Notes: generated by a model from the letters alone, not told the origin. A DNA stretch of 64,000 nucleotides from Corynebacterium sp. (GCF_030532965.1 NZ_JAUNKC010000001.1:1-64000), one strand, 5' to 3'; counted from the first letter of the stretch, positions 8,789 through 17,796 are shown. A program made the numbers and translations.

Positions 8789-9157
8789 ATGGACGATCGA
8801 GATGTTTTACAAGGTTTTGGGAAAATTCTAATGACCGACGTGAGGGACGCCGCCTTGTCAACGATGGCGATGGATTATCACGGAAGATTCAACACCCCAG
8901 AATCGAAGAATTTTCAGAAGTTGCTGGCTGAAAACAACATTCCGGAAGAGCTTTTTAATCACATATGCCTAAAAACAATCGATGAAGTCATTTTTAAACT
9001 TTTAGTCGCATTCGAGGAAAACCATCCGGAATTGATTGTGCACTACCTGGGCGAAGACTTAGCCGCCATTAGCGACGGCTTAGGCGGCGACTTCCTCGGG
9101 GAATGGATACCCGACCACAGCGCCTACCCAGGCGGGGCGTGGGACGACGCAATATAG
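8789..9157 (+). CDS. Small acidic protein, immunity-like
   Basis: 122 residues, all-alpha by appearance, acidic. The C-terminal motif ISDGLGGDFLGEWIPDHSAY is characteristic of a group of small uncharacterised proteins that accompany toxin loci; I cannot name the family. Start ATG 8789 has a strong GGAGG three bases upstream; the frame open to 8741 has no site. It is divergent from the fragment at 8575 and the DUF4303-like gene, which supports a patch of individually acquired orphan genes. Confidence 0.6.
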   Translation: MDDRDVLQGFGKILMTDVRDAALSTMAMDYHGRFNTPESKNFQKLLAENNIPEELFNHICLKTIDEVIFKLLVAFEENHPELIVHYLGEDLAAISDGLGGDFLGEWIPDHSAYPGGAWDDAI

Positions 9158-9232
9158 TGTTTCCGCACTCCGCATTATCGGTAACGCTGTGAAACTAATC
9201 TCCAGGTCATGGCTAGACCGTTCGCTAACTGG

Positions 9233-10339
9233 CTACGAGTTATTTTTTAACCGGCTGACAAACTTCGCCACATCATCGTCGGTTGCCGTCAACGCAACTC
9301 GGACAAATTGTTGTGAGCTCGGCCCATAGAAGGAACCCGGCGCGACCAGGATGCCTTTGTCGGCGAACCAGGCCACGGTGTCCCAGCAATCCTCATTGCG
9401 GGTGATCCATAGGTAGAGTCCGGCTTCGGAATTGACCACTTCGAATCCTGCTTCCACAACCGCCCGCATGAGTTTCGCGCGGCGGGAGGCGTAGCGCAGT
9501 TTTTGCAAGACTTCGTGGTCGTCGTCGATAAGCGCTTCGGTCATGGCAGCCTGGATGGGTGCGGGCATCATGAGCCCCGCGTGTTTACGCAGTTCCGTCA
9601 GTTCGGCGATCAAGGTGGGGCAACCGGCAAGGAATCCGGTGCGGTAGCCGGCCAGATTGGCGGTTTTGGACAGCGAGTGGATGGCGATGAGGTTGTCGAA
9701 GTTTCCGCCTGCTACTTCCGCATCCAGAATTGACGGTGCGGGGTCCTCCCAGGTAAGGCCGAGGTAGCATTCGTCGCTGGCGACGACGACGTCGTGGGCA
9801 CGGGCCCATTCGATGACTTTGCGCAGGTGATCGGCGTCGAGGACTTTGCCGGTGGGGTTTGATGGTGAGTTGATGAATACCAAGTCGACGGTTGCGGCGG
9901 TGTCGTCGTCAAGCTCATAGCAGTAATCGTTGCGTAGCGGGGTGGCACCGGCAAGCAGTGCTGCGACTTCGTATGTTGGGTAGGCAATCTCCGGGATGAT
10001 GACGGTGCCGGTACATCCAAGCAGGGTGGGTAACCAAGCGATAGCTTCTTTGGTGCCGATGACGGGCAGGACGCTCGTCACGTCGGGGGCGTTGTAACGC
10101 CGTGCCAGTGAATCGGTGATTGCTTGGCGCAGCTTTGGGGTGCCGATGGTCTGTGGGTAGCCAGGTTCGGCGGCGGCTTCGGCTAGTGCCAGTTGAATCC
10201 CGGGCGCTACCGCGTCGACGGGGGAACCGACGGAAAGGTTGACGATGCCTTCGGGGTGCCGGCTTGCGGTGTCCTTTGCTGGTTCAAGGAGGTTCCAAGG
10301 GAAATCTGGAAGGGTGCTGCCTAGACTGGTTCGAGCCAT
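9233..10339 (-). CDS. dapC: Succinyldiaminopimelate transaminase
   Basis: 368 residues, a fold-type I PLP aminotransferase. The enzyme moves an amino group from glutamate to N-succinyl-2-amino-6-oxopimelate in lysine and meso-diaminopimelate synthesis, so it feeds both protein and peptidoglycan synthesis. Visible motifs: FINSPSNPTGKVLD (substrate/PLP contact), VVASDECYLGL (the Asp/Tyr that hold PLP), HSLSKTANLAGYR with the Schiff-base lysine, and the C-terminal FVRVALT. Actinobacterial DapC is short and lacks a long N-terminal arm, as here. It lies directly downstream of the ferredoxin gene, as in Mycobacterium (Rv1178 after Rv1177), which supports the specific assignment. Confidence 0.9.
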   Translation of the reverse strand: MARTSLGSTLPDFPWNLLEPAKDTASRHPEGIVNLSVGSPVDAVAPGIQLALAEAAAEPGYPQTIGTPKLRQAITDSLARRYNAPDVTSVLPVIGTKEAIAWLPTLLGCTGTVIIPEIAYPTYEVAALLAGATPLRNDYCYELDDDTAATVDLVFINSPSNPTGKVLDADHLRKVIEWARAHDVVVASDECYLGLTWEDPAPSILDAEVAGGNFDNLIAIHSLSKTANLAGYRTGFLAGCPTLIAELTELRKHAGLMMPAPIQAAMTEALIDDDHEVLQKLRYASRRAKLMRAVVEAGFEVVNSEAGLYLWITRNEDCWDTVAWFADKGILVAPGSFYGPSSQQFVRVALTATDDDVAKFVSRLKNNS

Positions 10340-10415
10340 GAGAAACCTTTTCGTTGGTTATGCTGCGTGCGCGGGAAACTAGTGTCCCATGCTAGTTCAA
10401 GTGGCATAGCAAAAA

Positions 10416-10451
10416 GAACTCCGCTCCCCTATGGGTCATAGGTGGGAGTTC
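10416..10451 (-). terminator. Rho-independent terminator of fdxA
   Basis: GAACTCC (10416-10422) pairs with GGAGTTC (10445-10451), with a second inner pairing of CCTATG with CATAGG. On the minus strand the stem is followed by five T (A-run 10411-10415). It lies just past the ferredoxin stop and before dapC, so it may separate the two transcripts. Confidence 0.75.
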
Positions 10452-10482
10452 TGTGTGCTGTGCTAAAAACCGTGGTTTTGAG

Positions 10483-10800
10483 TTAGGCCTGCGGGGGCAA
10501 CGCCGCGATGAGCGGGGCGTCGAAATCCTGTGGGCCGAGTTTTGCCGCCCCGCCGGGGGCGCCGAGATCGTCGAAGAATGCGGCATTGGCATCGTTGTAG
10601 TCAATCCACTCGTCCGGAACGTCGTCCTCGTAGAAGATAGCTTCGACGGGGCATGCGGGTTCGCAGGCACCACAGTCCACGCATTCATCAGGGTGAATAT
10701 AGAGCATGCGTTTGCCTTCGTAGATGCAGTCAACTGGGCATTCTTCCACGCAGGCTCGGTCCATGACATCAACGCAGGGCTGTGCGATTGTGTACGTCAT
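10483..10800 (-). CDS. fdxA: 7Fe-type ferredoxin
   Basis: 105 residues, a soluble electron carrier holding one [3Fe-4S] and one [4Fe-4S] cluster. Cysteines at 9, 17, 21 and 25 and at 40, 43, 46 and 50 give the classical CxxCxxCxxxCP pattern in [12 protein letters not shown]. The acidic C-terminal extension is typical of the Actinobacteria 7Fe group (FdxC, Rv1177). Such ferredoxins supply electrons to oxidoreductases and cytochromes P450; the partner here is not evident. The site GGAGAAAT lies upstream of ATG 10800. The neighbours dapC and mshB match mycobacterial order. Confidence 0.9.
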   Translation of the reverse strand: MTYTIAQPCVDVMDRACVEECPVDCIYEGKRMLYIHPDECVDCGACEPACPVEAIFYEDDVPDEWIDYNDANAAFFDDLGAPGGAAKLGPQDFDAPLIAALPPQA

Positions 10801-10854
10801 TGGTGTTTAATTTCTCCAGATTGAGTTAAATTTTTGGGTGATTGCCCTATTATG

Positions 10855-11298
10855 TCACTTCTGTGCGATCATAGGCCAACCGCCGCCAATCACACCGGCT
10901 ACCAGTAGCAATATGCTGCGAATATTTGCCCCAACCAATTGGTCACCGGTGACTGAGACCATCATGGTGAGCATAAAAAATCCGGCGACCCACACCCACA
11001 GCGGAATAAGCGCGATAGTGGTGTTTTTGCTCCACAGCATGGCAGTTTTGGTGAGCACCATGTTGAAGAAAAACGCAATCGGGATGGTGTACGGCACCGG
11101 CACCCCAAAAATCCAGGTGCCCAGGTAGACCACTTCCAGCAAGACGCTTAAGAGCGATCCGATGCTCAGCCACAACAGGCCGAAGGCCGCCTCACCTTTG
11201 GAGAATCCTTGGTAGGTTCGTTTTTCGGTGACCTGCTGTTCGCTTTTCGACGCCGCCACGTCCAATCTAGCCACGCTCCTTTGGAGCTTCCAGTTCAC
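10855..11298 (-). CDS. Four-helix membrane protein (Rv1171-like position)
   Basis: Up to 147 residues with four predicted membrane helices at about 38-58, 70-88, 92-112 and 125-142. It overlaps the end of mshB, and the start is uncertain: ATG 11298 would give a 32-base overlap, while GTG or TTG codons near 11274 and 11265 lie just after GGAG and would give about 135 residues. Its place between mshB and the ferredoxin gene corresponds to the small membrane protein Rv1171 of Mycobacterium. The function is unknown. Confidence 0.75.
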   Translation of the reverse strand: MNWKLQRSVARLDVAASKSEQQVTEKRTYQGFSKGEAAFGLLWLSIGSLLSVLLEVVYLGTWIFGVPVPYTIPIAFFFNMVLTKTAMLWSKNTTIALIPLWVWVAGFFMLTMMVSVTGDQLVGANIRSILLLVAGVIGGGWPMIAQK

Positions 11299-12187
11299 CT
11301 GCGACCATGGCGAGGATGTTTTCTTGGCTGGCGCTGGTGACTGAGGTGCCCAATTGATAGTGCTCGTAGCGCAGCACCGGCTGGGCGATCAGATTAGACA
11401 ATGCGAATACGAATGGCGCTTTGTCCATGTCGGTGGTGGTGGCGAAAGCTGCCTGCGGATTGGTGGTGTTAACCTGGCCGTCGGCGATCCACAATTGGGT
11501 GGGGTGTGCTTTCATCGCCGCGACTTTTGTTGCCAAGGCAAAGTCGGTCAGCCGAATCTCGATGTCGTAGGAGGTAACGCTTGCTATTTCGCCGGGTTCG
11601 GCGCGCCGCCAGCCGGGTGCCGTGGGAACCTCGATGGCGTTAAGGCCTTCTTCCAGCCGGTGCCGATCAGTCACTGCCCATAAGATCGGGGAACCGAAAC
11701 CGAGTTCCTCGATAGCTTGGTGGGTAATCTCATGGGCCCTGATATGGTCGGGGTGGCCGTAGCCGCCATCGGGGCCATAAGTGATGACGATGTGCGGTGG
11801 GGTTTCCCGCAAAATCTCTTTGAGTTGTTCCACTGCCGGATCGCCGGAATTGATAAAGGCCCGGGGGTGATCGTTGGCTTTATCCCCCGCCATTCCGGAA
11901 TCACGCCAGCACCCGGCTCCGCCTAAGAACACGCCACGTGCGCCCAATATGGACAGTGAATCTTGTAATTCTCGAATCCTAAAACCACCTAATTGGTCAG
12001 CCCGGTCGGCTACGAGATCGGCGAACGGTTCCCCGATAACCTCGCCTTGTTCCCCCAGGGTGCAGGTGACCACTACAACGTTGGCACCCCGGTGTGCCAA
12101 GCTGGCAAGTATTCCGCCGGTCCAGATGGCTTCGTCGTCTGGGTGGGCGTGAACGGCAACGATGGTTACGCCGCTTAGATTCGTCAT
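11267..12187 (-). CDS. mshB: GlcNAc-Ins deacetylase of mycothiol synthesis
   Basis: 306 residues, a zinc-dependent LmbE/PIG-L family deacetylase. MshB removes the acetyl group from 1-O-(2-acetamido-2-deoxy-glucopyranosyl)-D-myo-inositol, the second step of mycothiol synthesis, in the cytoplasm. Visible: AHPDDE at residues 14-19 (His and Asp zinc ligands and catalytic Asp) and GGYGHPDHIRAHEIT carrying the third zinc-binding His. Length fits the family (about 300). The start ATG 12187 overlaps the stop of lpqW by the classical ATGA, so the two are translationally coupled. Mycothiol genes are diagnostic of Actinobacteria. Confidence 0.92.
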   Translation of the reverse strand: MTNLSGVTIVAVHAHPDDEAIWTGGILASLAHRGANVVVVTCTLGEQGEVIGEPFADLVADRADQLGGFRIRELQDSLSILGARGVFLGGAGCWRDSGMAGDKANDHPRAFINSGDPAVEQLKEILRETPPHIVITYGPDGGYGHPDHIRAHEITHQAIEELGFGSPILWAVTDRHRLEEGLNAIEVPTAPGWRRAEPGEIASVTSYDIEIRLTDFALATKVAAMKAHPTQLWIADGQVNTTNPQAAFATTTDMDKAPFVFALSNLIAQPVLRYEHYQLGTSVTSASQENILAMVAGELEAPKERG

Positions 12188-13788
12188 TTGGTTTCGATCC
12201 TCCACTGTTCCAAGGAACTAAGGCCATCGGGCCACTGAGCTAAGTCCTCGTCAGGTCCTAGAATACCTTTTCCTAGCACCTCTAACCGTACGTCGTAAGC
12301 AAGGGTGGTCACCAATGCCTCTTCGGTTTCCACCTCGGCTATCACTTTTTCTAATTCTTCTTCCGTCTTCTGCCCGGCGTTGTATTCCTTGATCAGGCTT
12401 TCCGTTTCCTCATCGCAATAGCCAGAACGATTCGCCCCCAATACGTCAGTCACGGGGCACGAGTATTTGTCCGCCAGATTGGTGTTGCTCAAGGCCACTA
12501 CCACGTCGACGTCCCCGGCGGGGATCAGGCTGCGCATGAGTTCATTAGTATCAGCCTGCACCACGGTGGCGCGTACGTTCATTCCCGCCAACGCATGGAC
12601 CATGGTTGTCGCGGCGGCAGCGGCCACCGGGTTAGCCGGATCAACCCCAATCCGCAGCGGTTCAGACATGGCGCTTAAGTGCAGCGGCTCGGGTTTATGT
12701 TCGTGTTCTGGGATAGACATCTCTGAATCCCGGCCATAAGCCAACTGCGCAATCAGCTTCGGGTCGATAACCGTACGCAATTCCTGGCGCAGCACCTTTG
12801 ATAGTTTCGCGTTCGCCACGACTTCCAACGCATAATTATCAGCTTCGACCCGCACTTGGGTATCGGGAATCAGCTCGAAGGCGCGGGTTGAGGTTTGGGT
12901 GGGCGTGATGTCCATGAAACTGATTTGGCCATTGCTGATTAGTTCTAGCCCCTGGGCGGAGGATCGGATTTCCCTAAAGCTCAAGATTTCCACCTGGGCG
13001 GGCTCTTTACCCCAAAACCTGTCGTTTCGGTTTAACGTCACCACCCCGCGATTGCGGTCGAAATTACGCATGGTGAACTTCCCTGCAGACGCTGGGATAC
13101 CGCCTGCTAAAACGGTGCTGAATTTCTCGCCGCGCAATAAATGACTCGGCAGAAGATGGTTAAACAGCGTGCGCCACTGGCTAAAGCTTTCGGCGAAGGT
13201 AACTTCAATGACTTTGCCGCCGCTTGCCGATTTCACATCCTCAATCGCCCGGTAACCTGCCGGATTAACCGTTCCGGGCGTCTTAAGCATCGAGTCCCAC
13301 AGATACTCAAAATCCGCAACAGTGATAGGCGTGCCGTCGCTCCACTGCGCCTCGGGCGCTAATTGGTACCTGATGGTTTTCGCCTCAGCCGGTGGGGTTT
13401 GTTCCGGTTGTGCTTCTTCTTTGTTTTCTTCGTCGGTAGGTGTGATGGTGTTGATGACCGTGCCGGATTCATCTATTACTTCAACGGATTCCAGTAAGTC
13501 ACCGTTGATTGTGCCTGCAATAAAGGTACTCGGTAGCACCAATCCGGCGAGAGTTTGGGTGAAGCGGGAATCGTCGGCAAGCACATGCGGATTGAATCCG
13601 GTGTATACCGGGTCGATCCCTATCGCTAATTCCTGTGCTTGTTTGCGTGGCTGTGTGGGGGTGGTAGTGGGTTTAGGCGAAACCGAAGCTATGGGGTCTT
13701 CCACTGGCGCGGGGCCGGGTGTGGCTGAGCACGCCACCGTGCACAACGCAACCATAAGCAGCACACCGCCGCGACACAACTTGGACAT
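12184..13788 (-). CDS. lpqW: LpqW-type lipoprotein, family 5 solute-binding fold
   Basis: 534 residues. A lipoprotein signal peptide (VALCTVACSA, lipidated Cys about residue 20) precedes a Pro/Thr-rich linker and a periplasmic binding protein family 5 domain, with QLAPEAQWSDGTPITVADFEYLWDSM typical of oligopeptide-binding proteins, although no permease is adjacent. In Mycobacterium and Corynebacterium glutamicum the orthologue LpqW (Rv1166) works with PimE to steer phosphatidylinositol mannosides toward lipoarabinomannan instead of transporting peptides. The position between typA and mshB matches Rv1165-Rv1170, apart from the inserted genes at 13.9-15.6 kb. The ATGA overlap with mshB shows coupling. 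Confidence 0.82.
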   Translation of the reverse strand: MSKLCRGGVLLMVALCTVACSATPGPAPVEDPIASVSPKPTTTPTQPRKQAQELAIGIDPVYTGFNPHVLADDSRFTQTLAGLVLPSTFIAGTINGDLLESVEVIDESGTVINTITPTDEENKEEAQPEQTPPAEAKTIRYQLAPEAQWSDGTPITVADFEYLWDSMLKTPGTVNPAGYRAIEDVKSASGGKVIEVTFAESFSQWRTLFNHLLPSHLLRGEKFSTVLAGGIPASAGKFTMRNFDRNRGVVTLNRNDRFWGKEPAQVEILSFREIRSSAQGLELISNGQISFMDITPTQTSTRAFELIPDTQVRVEADNYALEVVANAKLSKVLRQELRTVIDPKLIAQLAYGRDSEMSIPEHEHKPEPLHLSAMSEPLRIGVDPANPVAAAAATTMVHALAGMNVRATVVQADTNELMRSLIPAGDVDVVVALSNTNLADKYSCPVTDVLGANRSGYCDEETESLIKEYNAGQKTEEELEKVIAEVETEEALVTTLAYDVRLEVLGKGILGPDEDLAQWPDGLSSLEQWRIETK

Positions 13789-13883
13789 GCGTTTAAGTGT
13801 ACTTTCATTTCCGCCACGGCACCGAACGAACAGATGTATCTTTGAAAAAGCATTTCCCCGCCCCGATAGCTGAAGGGAACCCC

Positions 13884-14509
13884 ATGTCCGACACCCTCAA
13901 TCGGCTAGAAGCATTTCTCAACACCTTGGAACCCAACCAACGTAGCCAGGTGGAACAATTCATTGACGATTTAATCGATGCGTCGTTTCTCTTTCCTACC
14001 TCGCCGGAGCCAGCCGAACCAGCACCGCCGACCGAGACCACAGATGTGGGTGGCGGCGTCGACAAGCAGCCTGAGGAAAATTATGAGACGCTGGAATTTT
14101 TCGCGCATCCGGACAGGGTTAACAAAGATCCCATCATCCGATGCCATTACGACGTTTTGCTTGAGATTTTTAGCATCATAGCCGAGGTTTCCAGGCACCT
14201 TGAATACGGGGCCGACGCGCTTTATGACAACCCCCGCATCTACGACGGCGACTTTGACGCCGACGTTTCGGAGATCACCGATAAAGTCGGCCGCGAGAAA
14301 CTCGTGCAGTTTCTGCGCGCCTATGGGCTTATCCTCATGTGGAACCTGGTGCTATTTTTTACGAACAATTCCAGGGCGGCAGTTTCGGATTATGGGAATT
14401 AAACGATGAGGGCGATGCTGACGGCTACCCCATCGATTGTCTCCACGAAATGTATTTTGGTTTTGCCGATGAACTATCCGACCAGTGGTATAACTCCATA
14501 GGGAACTAA
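13884..14509 (+). pseudogene. Acidic immunity-like gene broken by a frameshift in a T-tract
   Basis: The frame from ATG 13884 (GAAGGG six bases upstream) stops at 14402 after 172 residues. The next frame continues the protein from about 14358 to a TAA at 14507-14509. Its translation (GGSFGLWELNDEG ... CLHEMYFGF ... LSDQWYNS) aligns with the end of the intact paralogue at 14543-15124 (DDSFGWSLMEHDSDG ... GLHEDFVDF ... LSDSWLKKW). The break coincides with six T at 14355-14360; seven T would restore one frame of about 208 residues. The N-terminus is helical and Pro/Glu-rich. It may be decay, phase variation or a base-calling error. The function is unknown, resembling orphan immunity genes. Confidence 0.75.
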
Positions 14510-14542
14510 ACCAACACAAGGACAAAAGAGAGGGTAAAAGCT

Positions 14543-15124
14543 ATGGACGAACTGCTTAATCAACTACCCGAATCCGATCGGACGTGGGTAAAACGGCAAT
14601 TGGAATCGTTCGACGAAACGGACCGCGCAAAGTTTAACGAATTGGTGCAACGCTTTGAACAACAAGAGGCACGCAACCCCATTCAGGAAGCTCTAAGCTG
14701 CATTTCGGAACCTAGAATTCCGCAACATGCCCGGTTCCTCGTGCTCAAGGAACTTTATCGCATGATCTACGACGTAACCGACAATCAAAGCCTAGCCAAC
14801 GACATGCTTTCGTGCAGCGAGTATGACGGCGACGAACGCGCCGAGGCTTTCGAGGCGGAAACGGAAGCTATCGCCGCCGAGATCGGCGAGGAACGGTTGA
14901 CAGAATACTTGCGTAATTACGGACTTGGCATGATGTATAACGTTGCCGCCCATCTTCTCGACGATCCGCATAACATCATCGGCGACGACTCATTCGGATG
15001 GTCGTTGATGGAACATGATTCCGACGGCGAACTAACCGGGCGCAATATTGGCGGCCTGCATGAAGATTTCGTGGATTTCCCGCAGAATTATCTCAGCGAC
15101 AGCTGGCTGAAAAAGTGGGACTAA
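14543..15124 (+). CDS. Acidic immunity-like protein, paralogue of the broken gene before it
   Basis: 193 residues, soluble, strongly acidic. The N-terminal 35 residues form charged helices (LPESDRTWVKRQLESF), followed by a helical core with LTEYLRNYGLGMMYNVAAH and a C-terminal segment ending LSDSWLKKWD. It matches the reading frame of the preceding frameshifted gene along its length, so the two are a tandem duplication 33 bases apart. GAGAGGG lies upstream of ATG 14543. No known domain is recognised. Its place in a small patch inserted between lpqW and typA suggests horizontal gain. Confidence 0.65.
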   Translation: MDELLNQLPESDRTWVKRQLESFDETDRAKFNELVQRFEQQEARNPIQEALSCISEPRIPQHARFLVLKELYRMIYDVTDNQSLANDMLSCSEYDGDERAEAFEAETEAIAAEIGEERLTEYLRNYGLGMMYNVAAHLLDDPHNIIGDDSFGWSLMEHDSDGELTGRNIGGLHEDFVDFPQNYLSDSWLKKWD

Positions 15125-15281
15125 AACGCCGCTAAACCGCGGTGGCTACCGGTGCTTTCATCTTCGCCCGGAACCACCGCACGGTTGTAGGTTGAGGTTA
15201 AAAACCTGTATCAGGTTGCGGTTGGCAAGCACAGAGTCATGCCGGTTTAGTTTTACGCTGAAATCTAACCTGTTGCTGAAT

Positions 15282-15608
15282 TTACCAATCTCGCTCGGCG
15301 ATAGCGTCTTCAACGTCGATGGGGATCTCGAACCAGTCGAGAATGACAGCTACGTTCTCGGCAATACATTCGCGCGCAACCGTTTCGATCTCGCTGTCGT
15401 TCTCATCGAACTCTTCGGCCAGGTCGTTGATCGCCATGGTCATGGCGTCAAACGCCGCCTGGATCTTCGAGGTGTCCTTCTCCCCCGTTTCAAGGAGGCT
15501 AATCACTTTCTCAAGTTCAGCCTTTACTTTATCCACAAGGAAATCCGGGTAGTAGCCGTCGCGGTACATATCCGCCAGCAGAACATACTCAGGATCAAAC
15601 GATGTCAC
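15282..15608 (-). CDS. DUF5713-like protein
   Basis: 108 residues, very acidic, entirely helical in appearance. The motif MYRDGYYPDFLVDKVKAELE near residue 14, followed by a long amphipathic helix (AFDAMTMAINDLAEEFDE) and the end WFEIPIDVEDAIAERDW, fits DUF5713, a small family found in scattered bacteria and often beside toxin-immunity genes. AGGAGCAACC precedes the ATG. It stands convergent to 14543 and upstream of the typA terminator. The biochemical role is unknown. Confidence 0.65.
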   Translation of the reverse strand: MTSFDPEYVLLADMYRDGYYPDFLVDKVKAELEKVISLLETGEKDTSKIQAAFDAMTMAINDLAEEFDENDSEIETVARECIAENVAVILDWFEIPIDVEDAIAERDW

Positions 15609-15791
15609 AGGGTTGCTCCTTCATGCGAGAAAAACCATCCCCACACTGGAAAATGTGTGAGTTTCTATCAGGGAATGAATACCGTCAGATTCGGCGGTTG
15701 CACTCACCGTAACAAAAATCGCCGCACCCTGAAGCGAAATTCTTGACCAAGCTCAAGCGGTTTTTTGCTACTATTTCGACTCCACAGGAAA

Positions 15792-15844
15792 CGCCCCCGC
15801 AAGGCTGTCGCACATGGCTAGACAGGTAGATCCTTGCGGGGGCG
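15792..15844 (-). terminator. Strong hairpin downstream of typA
   Basis: CGCCCCCGCAAGG (15792-15804) pairs perfectly with CCTTGCGGGGGCG (15832-15844), a 13-bp GC-rich stem with a 27-base loop. It lies 38 bases past the typA stop. There is no long T-run, so it may act as a terminator or as an mRNA 3'-end stabiliser. Confidence 0.65.
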
Positions 15845-15882
15845 CTTCGTGTTGGTTGTAAACAACCATCACGTGTTGCTTG

Positions 15883-17796
15883 CTACTTATTGCGGTTCTT
15901 TTCCCGGGACCGAGCGCGAGCCCGGTCGGTCGCGTTCAGAATAACCTTGCGCACCCGAAGCGAATCTGGGGTGACTTCCACGCACTCGTCCTGGCCGCAG
16001 AACTCCATCGCCTCGTCCAGGCTTAGCACGTGCGCCTTGGCCAAGGTCACCGTGGCGTCGGCGGTGGCGGAACGCATGTTGGTGAGTTTCTTCTCCTTGG
16101 TGATATTGATGTCCATATCCTCATCGCGGTTATTGGCACCAACCACCATGCCCTCGTAGGCTTCCATGCCGGGCTCAACGAAGAAATTGCCGCGATCAGC
16201 CAATTGCTGCAACGCATAGGCAGTGATCTGGCCGGAACGGTCAGCCACCAAGGAACCAGAGGCACGGTCCTTGATCTCCCCTGCCCACGGACGAGCTTCA
16301 ATGGAATAGGAGTTAGCGATACCGGCACCGCGGGTTTCGGTGAGGAAGGTGGTCCTAAAACCGATCAGACCACGGGCAGGAACGTCGAACTCCATCCGAA
16401 CCCAGTCGCCGGACAGATTCGCCATAGAGGTCATTTGTCCCTTACGGGCCGCCATGAGCTGGGTAACCGCACCCTGGTGCTCACTTGGAGTGTCGATAAC
16501 CATGTGATCGTACGGTTCGTATACCTGGCCGTCCACGGTGTGAGTGACAACCTGCGGCTTGCCGACGGTCAATTCGAAGCCTTCGCGGCGCATGGTTTCC
16601 ACCAATACCGACAAAGCCATTTCGCCACGGCCTTGTACTTCCCACGCGTCCGGGCGCTCAGTAGGAAGCACCCGAATAGAGACGTTACCGATCAGTTCCT
16701 GATCCAGGCGTGCCTTGACCATGCGGGCGGTGAGCTTATCGCCCCCGCCGCGCCCAGCCAGCGGAGAGGTATTAACGCCAATGGTCATGGAGATCGCTGG
16801 CTCGTCCACCGTGATCCGAGGAAGCGCCACTGGGTTTTCAATATCGGCGAGGGTATCGCCGATCATGATGTTGTCGATTCCGGAAATTGCGGCAATATCG
16901 CCAGCGATCATTTCCTCATTGGTGGACTCGCGGGAGACGCCTACCGTCTTGAGCAATTCTGCAATCTTGACGTTCTTGACGTGCTGGTTGCCTTCGTCGT
17001 CGTAGTGAATCCAGGCAACCTGCTGGCCTTTTTTCAAGGTTCCGGCGTGGATACGCACCAAGGCGATACGACCCAAGAAGGAGGAAGAGTCTAAGTTAGT
17101 GACGTGTGCCTGGAGCGGCGCATCGACGGTAGCAGAAGGCTCCGGTAGGGCGTCGTAGATGACGTCGAAAAGCGCTTGGAGGTCTTCGGCCTCCGGAACG
17201 TTGCCGTTGCCTGGGTTCTCAGTGGAAGCTTTGCCTTCCCGGCCGGATGCGTACAGAACCGGAAGATCTAGAAGCTGTTCGGCGGCTTCAGCGGCCTCCG
17301 GGTCGTCGAGGGAGGAGGCAAGCTCTAGCAACAGATCCTGCGCTTCTTCGACCACTTCGTCGATGCGGGCATCGGGCCGGTCGGTCTTGTTCACCACAAT
17401 AATGACGGGCATCTTCGCCGCCAGTGCCTTGCCCAGGACGAAACGGGTCTGGGGCAGCGGGCCTTCGGAGGCGTCGATAAGCAGGACAACGCCGTCGACC
17501 ATGGACAGGCCGCGTTCGACCTCACCGCCGAAATCGGCGTGGCCTGGGGTGTCAATGACGTTAATGACGAGGTCATTGCCGTCCTTGCCTAAGCCTTTGC
17601 GACGAATGGCGGTGTTCTTCGCGAGGATGGTGATGCCTTTTTCTTTTTCCAGATCGCCGGAGTCCATCACGCGGTCGGTAACTTCACCACGGTCGCCAAA
17701 AACGCCTGATTGTTCTAGCATGGCGTTGACGAGCGTGGTTTTGCCGTGGTCTACGTGAGCGACGATGGCTACATTGCGAAATTCTGGACGGCTCAA
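15883..17796 (-). CDS. typA: Ribosome-associated GTPase TypA/BipA
   Basis: 637 residues, translation-factor GTPase of the EF-G group. G1 HVDHGKTTL (residues about 15-23), switch with GITI, G3 DTPGHADFGGEVER, G4 VNKTDRPDAR, then domains II, III and V and the BipA-specific C-terminal domain (RSATADATVTL). It binds ribosomes and aids 50S assembly and growth under stress or cold. The length is normal for BipA plus a short basic tail (RARARSREKNRNK). The start ATG at 17796 reads MSRPEFRNVAIVAHVD. It neighbours lpqW in mycobacteria; here 2 kb of extra genes lie between. Confidence 0.95.
   Translation of the reverse strand: MSRPEFRNVAIVAHVDHGKTTLVNAMLEQSGVFGDRGEVTDRVMDSGDLEKEKGITILAKNTAIRRKGLGKDGNDLVINVIDTPGHADFGGEVERGLSMVDGVVLLIDASEGPLPQTRFVLGKALAAKMPVIIVVNKTDRPDARIDEVVEEAQDLLLELASSLDDPEAAEAAEQLLDLPVLYASGREGKASTENPGNGNVPEAEDLQALFDVIYDALPEPSATVDAPLQAHVTNLDSSSFLGRIALVRIHAGTLKKGQQVAWIHYDDEGNQHVKNVKIAELLKTVGVSRESTNEEMIAGDIAAISGIDNIMIGDTLADIENPVALPRITVDEPAISMTIGVNTSPLAGRGGGDKLTARMVKARLDQELIGNVSIRVLPTERPDAWEVQGRGEMALSVLVETMRREGFELTVGKPQVVTHTVDGQVYEPYDHMVIDTPSEHQGAVTQLMAARKGQMTSMANLSGDWVRMEFDVPARGLIGFRTTFLTETRGAGIANSYSIEARPWAGEIKDRASGSLVADRSGQITAYALQQLADRGNFFVEPGMEAYEGMVVGANNRDEDMDINITKEKKLTNMRSATADATVTLAKAHVLSLDEAMEFCGQDECVEVTPDSLRVRKVILNATDRARARSREKNRNK

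Noticed and set aside
14351..14363. Classical -1 programmed frameshift heptamer
   Set aside because: The 0-frame reads A TTT TTT, which does not fit the X XXY YYZ rule at its first base; slippage on the T-run is possible but no stimulatory structure was identified.
15125..15281. Minus-strand short frame with LNRHDSVLANRNLIQ-type text
   Set aside because: It has no start or binding site. The text gave a feeling of a repeated intergenic sequence, but no second copy was found in the window, so it was not listed.
16030..17094. 354-residue plus-strand open frame
   Set aside because: Lies fully antisense to typA, with His/Gly-rich shadow composition and no binding site.
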